Part shown: positions 58,505-64,000 of the stretch, piece after piece
Layout: every line of letters starts with the position of its first letter
Numbering within the stretch: the first letter of the stretch is position 1
Origin: VRUE01 sp963745915
GTDB taxonomy: Bacteria; Actinomycetota; Thermoleophilia; Solirubrobacterales; 70-9
Direction: 5' to 3'
DNA: 64,000 nt
NCBI GenBank assembly: GCA_963745915.1
Contig: CAVUZA010000002.1
Span: 2,418,001 to 2,482,000, forward strand
Made by a program: the position numbers and the translations under genes
Notes under the pieces: generated by a model
What the model saw: only the letters and a program-made list of their open reading frames with translations
The model's database searches: none
What the model was told of the DNA's origin: nothing

Positions 58505-58621
58505 CCCCGACCGACCGCCGATTGTGGCACCGCTCCGGCGGCCATCAACCCCCTGCGGGGGTCGGGCGCTTTGCGCCCTTGACTGCCGCCTGTGCGGTGC
58601 TGTTTGGCGGGTAGGTCGGGG
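58505..58621. repeat. Multi-branched palindrome downstream of mobF, IME2
   Basis: Outer stem 58505-58519 / 58606-58621, a middle stem starting GCACCG and ending CGGTGC, and an inner GGGCGC-TTT-GCGCCC hairpin. CCGCCGATTGTGGCACCG is identical to the IME1 copy (13835-13852), while the middle stem differs in sequence yet mostly pairs. It starts within a few bases of the mobF stop, as in IME1. Confidence 0.8.
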
Positions 58622-58638
58622 GTGGCGCAAACGGCCGG

Positions 58639-59046
58639 CTAACCGTCTATGTCAGTGCACCCTCTCAATGTCCGGCCAGTTGCTTCCGAGTTGCCCAACG
58701 ACAGACTCTTGCGCGAGTACGGCTGGTTCTTTCCCTTGGCAAACCGAGTACGCCGAGCCCGCCAGCACCCATCCGCATCGAGTCTCAGGATCAGTTGCCC
58801 CGCGAAGCCGCTGCCGGGGTCTGATTCGACCTGGCATGTCCACAAATCACGAAGGTAGTAGGCGCACTTGCCGCGCCCTTCGGTATGCGCAGCGGCCGCT
58901 ACATCGCGTCCGAGTCGCGCACCCGGCGTGCGCGGCTCGGGCTCCACCAATCCGAATGGATCGCACCCGCTCAGCACAAAGGCAATCAGTAAACCGAGCG
59001 CCACATGTGACGAGACCTTCGCCGGCCTGATCTGCAAAGCACTCAC
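58639..59046 (-). CDS. Lipoprotein, IME2 cargo
   Basis: 135 residues. Signal peptide with lipobox (VALGLLIAFVLSGCDPFG; Cys at about 28), then a Pro/Glu region and a soluble domain with four further Cys (KCAYYLRDLWTCQVESDPGS, LRLDADGCWRARRTRFAKGK, TGRTLRGCTDID). It should be anchored on the outer face of the membrane. Such lipoproteins on conjugative elements often act in surface exclusion; no family motif proves it. The gene ends just before the hicB stop region. Confidence 0.75.
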   Translation of the reverse strand: MSALQIRPAKVSSHVALGLLIAFVLSGCDPFGLVEPEPRTPGARLGRDVAAAAHTEGRGKCAYYLRDLWTCQVESDPGSGFAGQLILRLDADGCWRARRTRFAKGKNQPYSRKSLSLGNSEATGRTLRGCTDIDG

Positions 59047-59262
59047 CTACGCTGCCGTCAGCGGACGATCCGTCAACGTCGCGGTCGCGACGTGTAGCGG
59101 GCCGCCCTGCTCGCCCTCGTCGGCGAGGTAGAGCGCAACGCCCTCTTGCAGCGACTCGAAAAGCTCGTCCAGGGTGTCGCCAGAGGCAAAGCAACCAGGA
59201 AGCTCTGGAACGTCGGCCCAGTAGCTGCCTTCCTCAATGTGGATGCGAGCGGTCAACTCCAT
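59047..59262 (-). CDS. hicB: HicB-family antitoxin
   Basis: 71 residues: ARIHIEEGSYWADVPELPGC, FASGDTLDELFESLQEGVAL, YLADEGEQGGPLHVATATLT. The partial RNase H-like HicB fold is complete, but there is no C-terminal DNA-binding domain, as in the short HicB class. It is located 13 bp after hicA on the same strand. A truncated relative sits at 50258-50425. Confidence 0.9.
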   Translation of the reverse strand: MELTARIHIEEGSYWADVPELPGCFASGDTLDELFESLQEGVALYLADEGEQGGPLHVATATLTDRPLTAA

Positions 59263-59275
59263 AGGTGAAGTTCCT

Positions 59276-59470
59276 TCATCTTAGCCCAGCCTGCTTCAGA
59301 ATCGCGCCGGTCAGACCCGGTTGGTAGTCGCGACCCTTGTGCTGCGGGAGCGTGACCGGGCGGTGGCCCGGCTTGGTCATCTTGACCTGGTGCTTGCCGC
59401 CGCGCGCCTGCACCCAGCCGTTTTCCTTCAGCAGCTTGATTGCCTTCTTCTGGTTGAGCGTGCCCTTCAT
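59276..59470 (-). CDS. hicA: HicA-family mRNA interferase toxin
   Basis: 64 residues from ATG 59470 (MKGTLNQKKAIKLLKENGWV). The double-stranded-RNA-binding-like HicA fold: GWVQARGGKHQVKMTKPG with the catalytic His (GGKHQ), then TLPQHKGRDYQPGLTGAILK, QAGLR. The frame is open to 59644 but the family starts here. Toxin-antitoxin pair at the right end of IME2 probably stabilises the element. Confidence 0.9.
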   Translation of the reverse strand: MKGTLNQKKAIKLLKENGWVQARGGKHQVKMTKPGHRPVTLPQHKGRDYQPGLTGAILKQAGLR

Positions 59471-59680
59471 CGGCTGGGCGACGGTAGCCTCAGCGGCGGC
59501 GGAAACGTTGCGCATCGTCCCTGGCGCGCCCCTGGCGCCACTGATCGTGCCTTCGGGTGCCAATCGGGTGCCAGTCGCATCGGCTCGCAACCGGATTCCA
59601 TCGGAATCAGCCGGATTCGGGGAGCGGCCTTGAAGGCCGCTCAAACGGCTCTAGCAAGCGGAGAACCGCTTGCCAGAGCG
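59471..59680. other. Right-end non-coding region of IME2
   Basis: About 210 bp without a gene. It contains the arm-type sites GGGTGCCAA (59555-59563) and GGGTGCCAG (59566-59574), CTGGCGC repeats, and a small palindrome (CCGGATTCCATCGGAATCAGCCGG near 59590). The latter resembles the right end of IME1 (16544-16560). Confidence 0.5.
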
Positions 59681-59682
59681 AG

Positions 59683-59753
59683 AGGCGCCCACCGGAATCG
59701 AACCGGTGTAAACGGCTTTGCAGGCCGCTGCGTAACCACTCCGCCAGGGCGCC
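59683..59753 (-). tRNA. tRNA-Cys (GCA)
   Basis: 71-nt minus-strand tRNA: acceptor GGCGCCC/GGGCGCC, D arm GGAGTGGTTACGC..., anticodon arm GGCCTGCAAAGCC (anticodon GCA), T arm ACCGG-TTCGATT-CCGGT. No encoded CCA. The 3' part (59681-59724) is the IME2 attR, so integration has restored a full tRNA. Confidence 0.96.
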
Positions 59754-59819
59754 GGGTGGATCTAGGGTACCGGCGGTGGGGCGGGCTCAGCTTGGCGGTC
59801 CGGGGGGCCGGGCGGGGCT

Positions 59820-60569
59820 TCAGGCGGCGTGCTGCTCGGGACCGGGGTCGTCGTCGACGTCGAGGATCAGGTTGTCGTCGGCGGTGCGGCGGACGCGGAA
59901 CTCGAGCGGGGCTCGCTCTTCCAGCTCGCGGAGCAGCTCGACCGGCTCGCTGAGGCGCATCGAGACGGTGGCGCGGCCCTCTGAGAAGCGCTCGACCGAG
60001 ATCTCCGAGGCGGCGTCGATCTGGCCGGCGGCGTCCTCGAAGCCGACCAGCTGGGAGAAGTCGTCGAAGGGGCCGATCTCGACTTTGACGATGCCCTGGA
60101 AGAGCTCCTGGGCGGCGCGCTCGATCTCGGCCTTCGCCTCGCCGGCGACGTCGCCCTCTGGCGCCGCCTCGGTCGCATCGCTCAGCTCCTGGGCCCGGCG
60201 GCCGACCTCGACCGCCTCGCGCAGCGCCTTCATCCGGATCCGGGTCGCCTGGCCGCGGGCCTGGGCCTGGATCTCCTCCAGCTTCGTGGAGACCGCCTCG
60301 AGCGAGTCGATGCTGCGGTCGTGGCGGGCGTCGGCCTCGCGCAGGCGCTCGCGCAGGCCGCGGATCTCGCGCTCGCGCTCGATCACCATCGCCGAGAGCG
60401 AGGTCATCTCCTGCTCGGCGCGGGCCGCCTCGGCCTCGGCCTCGCGCAGCCCCGTCAGCGCCTCCTCGGTGTCGCGCTCCAATGCCCAGCACCGCGCCTC
60501 GCGCGCGGCGATCGCCGCATCGACGTCGTAGCGGCGGTAGCCGAGGAGCGCCCTCTTGAAGCTACCCAT
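59820..60569 (-). CDS. DivIVA-like coiled-coil protein
   Basis: 249 residues from ATG 60569. It begins MGSFKRALLGYRRYDVDAAI, the DivIVA-type membrane-targeting start, followed by a long coiled coil (about 25-120: EEALTGLREAEAEAARAEQE, REREIRGLRERLREADARHD) and a C-terminal globular region (ELFQGIVKVEIGPFDDFSQL, ERFSEGRATVSMRLSEPVEL). It probably acts at curved membranes or cell poles. It overlaps rsfS by 8 bp. Confidence 0.8.
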   Translation of the reverse strand: MGSFKRALLGYRRYDVDAAIAAREARCWALERDTEEALTGLREAEAEAARAEQEMTSLSAMVIEREREIRGLRERLREADARHDRSIDSLEAVSTKLEEIQAQARGQATRIRMKALREAVEVGRRAQELSDATEAAPEGDVAGEAKAEIERAAQELFQGIVKVEIGPFDDFSQLVGFEDAAGQIDAASEISVERFSEGRATVSMRLSEPVELLRELEERAPLEFRVRRTADDNLILDVDDDPGPEQHAA

Positions 60570-60975
60570 GCGCGGCACCGTAGAGGTGCCCCCGGACGCC
60601 ATCCGGCGACGCCGCCAAATCGAGCCGCGGCGCCTCGCGCCAGAGCTCCTCGAGGCCATAGCGCTCGCGCGCCTCGGCGGTGAAGACGTGCAGCACGCAG
60701 TCGAGGTAGTCGAGCACGATCCAGCCCGCGCCCTCGCCGTCGCTGCCGGCCGGCAGCAGGCCGCCCTCCTGCTTCAGCTTCAGCTTCGCCTCGTCGGCGA
60801 TCGCCCGCGCCTGGCGCTCGTTGCGCGCCGTGCAGATCGTCAGGAAGTCGGTGTAGGCGACCAGCGAGCGCATGTCGAGGACGACGATCTCCTCCGCCGA
60901 TTTGGAGTCGGCCAGCTCGGCCAGGCGCCGCGCCAGGGCCTCGCTTTGCCCCTCTTTCCCGGGCGCGCCGCTCAT
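60562..60975 (-). CDS. rsfS: Ribosomal silencing factor RsfS
   Basis: 137 residues. RsfS binds L14 and blocks subunit joining in starvation. Signatures: EIVVLDMRSLVAYTDFLTIC, ARNERQARAIADEAKLKLKQ, GWIVLDYLDCVLHVFTAEAR, ERYGLEELWREAPRLDL. Overlaps nadD by 4 bp (ATGA). Standard actinobacterial proB-proA-nadD-rsfS order. Confidence 0.95.
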   Translation of the reverse strand: MSGAPGKEGQSEALARRLAELADSKSAEEIVVLDMRSLVAYTDFLTICTARNERQARAIADEAKLKLKQEGGLLPAGSDGEGAGWIVLDYLDCVLHVFTAEARERYGLEELWREAPRLDLAASPDGVRGHLYGAAHG

Positions 60976-61583
60976 CCGTAGATCCCCTTCTCCTCGATGA
61001 AGCGGGCGACCGGCTCGGGCACCAGGTAGCGCAGCGGCCGCCCGGCGGCGGCGCGCTCGCGCACGGCCGAGGAGGAGACGCCGAACTGGGGCATCTCCAG
61101 CATCGTCGCCCGGCCCTCGGCGCCGAGGCTGCGCAGCACGGCGGCGACGTCGGCGTCGGAGACGCCCGCGCGGCGGGCGACGGCGAGGCGGGCCAGCTCG
61201 GTCACCCGCCGCGGCTCGCGCCAGCTCTCCAGGCCGACGGCGGCGTCGGCTCCCATCACGAAGACCAGCCCGGTGTCGCCGCGTTCCTCTGCAAGCAGCT
61301 CCAAGGTCTCATACGTGTAGGACGGCCCGTCGCGCTCGACCTCGAGCGTGGAGACCGAGAAGCGCGAGTCGTCGGCGGCCGCCAGCCGGGTCATCGCCAG
61401 GCGCTGCTCACGGCCGGGGTCGTCGGCGATCGTCTTGTGCGGGGCGTCGCCGGTCGGCATCAGCACTACCTCGTCGAGGCCGAGCTGCCAGAGCGCCTCC
61501 TGGGCGAGCGCGAGGTGGCCGAGGTGCGGCGGGTTGAACGCCGAGCCGAGCACCCCGATGCCGCTCGTGCCGGCGCTACTCAC
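60972..61583 (-). CDS. nadD: Nicotinate-nucleotide adenylyltransferase
   Basis: 203 residues. It forms deamido-NAD from nicotinate mononucleotide and ATP. Nucleotidyltransferase motifs: GVLGSAFNPPHLGHLALAQE, LMPTGDAPHKTIADDPGREQ, LVFVMGADAAVGLESWREPR and the C-terminal MPQFGVSSSAVRERAAAGRP (ISSTxIR-type). Start at 61583; overlaps proA by 8 bp. Confidence 0.95.
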   Translation of the reverse strand: MSSAGTSGIGVLGSAFNPPHLGHLALAQEALWQLGLDEVVLMPTGDAPHKTIADDPGREQRLAMTRLAAADDSRFSVSTLEVERDGPSYTYETLELLAEERGDTGLVFVMGADAAVGLESWREPRRVTELARLAVARRAGVSDADVAAVLRSLGAEGRATMLEMPQFGVSSSAVRERAAAGRPLRYLVPEPVARFIEEKGIYG

Positions 61584-62844
61584 GTATCTGGCCGTCGCCG
61601 CGGACGGCGTACTTGTAGGTCGTCAGCTCGCGCAGGCCGATCGGGCCGCGCGCGTGCAGCTTCTGGGTCGAGTTGCCGATCTCGGCGCCCATCCCGAACT
61701 CGAACCCGTCGGTGAAGCGGGTCGAGGCGTTGACGTAGACGACCGCGGCGTCGACCGCGGTCGTGAAGCGCTCGGCCGCCTCGGCGGAGCCGCTGACGAT
61801 CGCCTCCGAGTGGCCGGTGCCGTGCGCGTTGACGTGCTCGACCGCGTCCTCGAGCGAGTCGACGACGGCGACCGCGAGCTTCAGGTCGAGGTACTCGGTG
61901 TCCCAGTCGGCCTCGGTCGCGGGCCCGACCGCGGCGCCGCCGGCCAGCTCGCGGGCGCGCTCGTCGCCGACCAGCTCGACCCCGGCCGCGGCCAGCTCGG
62001 CGAGCGCCGCCGGCAGGAACTCGGCGGCGACGGTCGCGTCGACCAGCAGCGTCTCGGCCGCGTTGCAGACGCCCGGCCGCTGGGTCTTGGCGTTGAGCGC
62101 GATCCGCCGCGCCATCTCGAGGTCGGCCTCGGCGTGGACGTAGACGTGGCAGTTGCCGGCGGCGGCGTAGATGACCGGCACCGTGGCGACCTCCTTCAGC
62201 GCCTTCTTCAGCCCTTCGCCGCCGCGCGGGATCAGCAGGTCGACGACCCCGTCCTGGGTCCCCAGCTCGGCCAGGTCGCCGTGGCCCTCGCCGACCGGCA
62301 GCAGCGTCACCGCGTCCTCGGGCAGCCCGGCCTCGGCCAGCGCCTCGCGGGCAACCGCGGCCAGCGCCGCATTGGAGCGCTCGGCGTACTGGGAGCCGCG
62401 CAGGACGATCGCGTTGCCGCTCTTGATCGTCAGCGCCGCGCAGTCGATCGTCACGTTCGGGCGCGCCTCGTAGACGACGGCGACGACCCCGAGCGGCACC
62501 CGCAGCTTGCGCAGCTCGAGCCCGCTGGCCAGCGTCTTCGCTTCCAGCTCCTCGCCGACCGGGTCCTCGAGCGCGGCCACGGCGCCCACGCCGTCGGCGA
62601 TCGCCGCGACCCGCTCCGGGGTCAGCGTCAGCCGGTCGCGCAGCGCCTCGGTCAGCCCCGCGGCGCGCTCGTCCTCGAGGTCGGCCGCGTTGGCGGCGAG
62701 GATCTCGCCGCTCCGCTCGCCGAGCAGCCGCGCGATCGCATCGAGTGCCCCGTCCTTCGCCTCGCTGGAGGCACCGGCCAGCTCACGCGAGGCGCGCTGG
62801 GCCGCCGCACAGATCTCATCCACTCCTCGCGTCGCAGTCGCCAC
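61576..62844 (-). CDS. proA: Gamma-glutamyl phosphate reductase
   Basis: 422 residues. NADPH-dependent second step of proline synthesis. Motifs: LRKLRVPLGVVAVVYEARPN, TIDCAALTIKSGNAIVLRGS, LIPRGGEGLKKALKEVATVP, and the catalytic Cys in RPGVCNAAETLLVDATVAA; ASTRFTDGFEFGMGAEIGNS and HARGPIGLRELTTYKYAVRG close the domain. Start ATG 62844. The gap to proB contains palindrome C3. Confidence 0.96.
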   Translation of the reverse strand: MATATRGVDEICAAAQRASRELAGASSEAKDGALDAIARLLGERSGEILAANAADLEDERAAGLTEALRDRLTLTPERVAAIADGVGAVAALEDPVGEELEAKTLASGLELRKLRVPLGVVAVVYEARPNVTIDCAALTIKSGNAIVLRGSQYAERSNAALAAVAREALAEAGLPEDAVTLLPVGEGHGDLAELGTQDGVVDLLIPRGGEGLKKALKEVATVPVIYAAAGNCHVYVHAEADLEMARRIALNAKTQRPGVCNAAETLLVDATVAAEFLPAALAELAAAGVELVGDERARELAGGAAVGPATEADWDTEYLDLKLAVAVVDSLEDAVEHVNAHGTGHSEAIVSGSAEAAERFTTAVDAAVVYVNASTRFTDGFEFGMGAEIGNSTQKLHARGPIGLRELTTYKYAVRGDGQIRE

Positions 62845-62861
62845 GCGCTAAGGGTAGCTGT

Positions 62862-62937
62862 GAGGGGCTGGCGCCCACTCCCGGAACACTCCAGCGAGGC
62901 TCCCGCCGAGCGTTCCGGGAGTGGGCGCCAGCCCCTC
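62862..62937. repeat. Palindromic repeat, family C, copy 3
   Basis: 26-bp perfect arms (62862-62887 / 62912-62937) around a 24-nt loop with CAGCGAGGCTCCCGCCGAGC. It lies between proB (stop 62957) and proA (start 62844), so it could lower proA transcription or translation unless a promoter lies inside the gap. Copies 1 and 2 are in terminator-like positions. Confidence 0.92.
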
Positions 62938-62956
62938 CCTCCTATCCATGGCCCGG

Positions 62957-64000
62957 TCAGACCAGGACGAAGCGATCGCGGTGGATTACCTCGTCGGTTG
63001 CATGAGGCAGCAATTCCTGAACCGCCGCGCTCTTGAGCCCCATGACGCGCTCCAACTCGCTTGCCGCGTAGGAAACGATGCCCTTGCCGAACACCGAATT
63101 GCCGCACGCGACATCGACGGCATCGCCGGGATTGAAGCGCCCCTCGACACGAGTGATGCCGACCGGGAGAAGACTCGACCCCCGTTCGCGCAAGACGCTC
63201 GCGGCCCCCTCGTCGACTTCGATCGTGCCGAGCGCCGGCTTCGCGTACTTGAGCCAGAGCTTGAAGCTGTTGGCTTTTCCCTGTTGCGAATGAAATCTGG
63301 TGCCGACGGCCTTTCCCTGCGCCGCAAGGCTGAGCGCACGCCCCTCTATCCCGCTGCAGATGACAGTCGTAATCCCCGCCTCGCTGGCCATCTCGGCCGC
63401 TGCCACCTTGCTCTTCATCCCGCCCGACCCGAACAGCGACGATTTGCGGCCGATCTCGACCTCTTTCAGCTCGGCGACCTCCCTTATCTCGGAGAGCAGT
63501 TGCGAGTCGTCCGGATGGCGATGCGGGTCCTTGTCGAACAGGCCCTCGGTGTTCGTCAACAGGATCAAGAGCCTCGCGTCGAGAAGGATCGCCACCTGTG
63601 CCGCAAGGAAGTCGTTGTCGCCGAAGGTGAGTTCGTCGGTGGCCGTCGTGTCGTTCTCGTTGACGATCGGGACCACCTGCCACTCGAGCAGGCGCCTGAG
63701 TGTCTGACGGGCGTTGAGGTAGTTGGTCCGTGTGGCGATGTCACCAGCCGTCAGGAGAACCTGGGCAGAGCTGATCTCGCGTTTCGCCAACCGCTCTTCG
63801 TACGCGCGAAATAGGTCTCCCTGGCCTATCGCCGAGGCGGCCTGCAACTCGTCGATGGCTTTCGGCCGCGCCTCGAGTCCCTTGAGCCAACGTCCCCGGG
63901 CAACAGCTCCTGAAGTGACCAGGACGATCGACTCTCCGGCCGCGGCCAGCCCCGCCACCTGCTCGCAGACCGAGTCGAGGACGTCGCTGCGCAGGGAGCC
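62957..64000 (-). CDS. proB: Glutamate 5-kinase (start beyond the window)
   Basis: The reading frame is open to the right edge of the window. Amino-acid kinase domain: ESIVLVTSGAVARGRW, AASAIGQGDLFRAYEERLAK, QVLLTAGDIATRTNYLNARQ, PIVNENDTTATDELTFGDND, LLTNTEGLFDKDP and FGSGGMKSKVAAAEMASEAG. A C-terminal PUA domain (KPALGTIEVDEGAASVLRER, ITRVEGRFNPGDAVDVACG) follows. GC and codon bias are slightly lower than in proA, worth noting but not strong. First step of proline synthesis; the gene order fits proB-proA. Confidence 0.95.
   Translation of the reverse strand, partial: GSLRSDVLDSVCEQVAGLAAAGESIVLVTSGAVARGRWLKGLEARPKAIDELQAASAIGQGDLFRAYEERLAKREISSAQVLLTAGDIATRTNYLNARQTLRRLLEWQVVPIVNENDTTATDELTFGDNDFLAAQVAILLDARLLILLTNTEGLFDKDPHRHPDDSQLLSEIREVAELKEVEIGRKSSLFGSGGMKSKVAAAEMASEAGITTVICSGIEGRALSLAAQGKAVGTRFHSQQGKANSFKLWLKYAKPALGTIEVDEGAASVLRERGSSLLPVGITRVEGRFNPGDAVDVACGNSVFGKGIVSYAASELERVMGLKSAAVQELLPHATDEVIHRDRFVLV

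Larger units (their letters stand above)
50588..59724. mobile_element. Integrative mobilizable element 2 (IME2), inserted in tRNA-Cys
   Basis: About 9.1 kb between identical 44-bp repeats (50588-50631 and 59681-59724) that are the 3' part of the tRNA-Cys gene. The right copy belongs to the complete tRNA, the left is a fragment. Gene order: MBL hydrolase and membrane protein, integrase, two XRE regulators, a 118-residue protein, two small HTH proteins, MobF relaxase-helicase, a conserved structure, lipoprotein, hicB and hicA. No secretion or replication genes. It is a sibling of IME1 with the same backbone order. Confidence 0.93.

Noticed and set aside
7842..59724. CRISPR array
   Set aside because: No regularly spaced identical repeats with unique spacers anywhere; repeats seen are palindromes at dispersed sites.

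Overview
GC-rich DNA (mostly above 65% G+C, GTG starts, strongly G/C-ended codons) with the housekeeping order proB-proA-nadD-rsfS, pheS-pheT next to rplT-rpmI-infC, and argC-J-B-D...argG. This fits Actinomycetota; I favour a Thermoleophilia/Solirubrobacterales-type soil bacterium. The phylum is well supported, the order is a guess. Single-base frameshifts in folD and argJ suggest either a few indel errors in the read or real decay.

Layout. 1-6.2 kb: end of a membrane protein gene, a broken GMC oxidoreductase, a small membrane protein, folD and the pcrA helicase. 6.2-7.8 kb: cysE-cysK. 7.84-16.62 kb: integrative mobilizable element 1 (IME1), inserted exactly at the junction between an Rrf2 regulator gene (16.6-17.0 kb) and cysK. 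17-23 kb: LuxR response regulator, HDOD-LuxR protein, gltX, an FAD monooxygenase fused to a membrane domain with its MmyB-type regulator, and an odd tRNA. 23-30 kb: nfo, two large multi-hairpin palindromes, an acyl-CoA dehydrogenase, a Cys-rich protein and dnaE. 30-41 kb: arginine genes, pheT and pheS. 41-46.5 kb: an rRNA/tRNA methylase, rplT-rpmI, an inserted divergent wecB, infC and thrS. 46.5-50.4 kb: glycosyltransferase-like membrane protein, Excalibur protein, tRNA-Val, yjbQ. 50.59-59.72 kb: IME2 in a tRNA-Cys gene. 59.7-64 kb: DivIVA-like protein, rsfS, nadD, proA and proB (cut by the window end).

The two IMEs are divergent siblings. Each has a tyrosine integrase translationally coupled to an XRE repressor, a small control operon, two small HTH proteins, a conserved 21-bp motif (candidate oriT) and a ~1050-residue MobF relaxase-helicase, followed by a conserved multi-branched palindrome. 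Neither carries a type IV secretion system or an obvious replication gene, so both should depend on a helper. Cargo differs. IME1 has a possible toxin-antitoxin pair and three unknown genes. IME2 has a ComEC-like metallo-beta-lactamase plus a membrane protein (candidate defence or toxin pair), a lipoprotein and hicAB. IME1 separates an Rrf2 regulator from the cysK-cysE genes with which it was apparently translationally coupled.

The second theme is a set of dispersed palindromic repeats in several families. Family A (2 copies) has a fixed centre. Family B (3 copies) sits in frame inside pheT and inside the GMC oxidoreductase. Family C (3 copies) has exactly 26-bp arms that vary between copies but always pair, around a conserved 24-nt loop. 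A fourth family is represented by two ~150-bp multi-hairpin units in opposite orientation at 24.0-24.4 kb. Copies of B and C flank the wecB gene that interrupts the usually contiguous infC-rpmI-rplT cluster. I consider these repeats and the IME pair the parts most likely to be undescribed.
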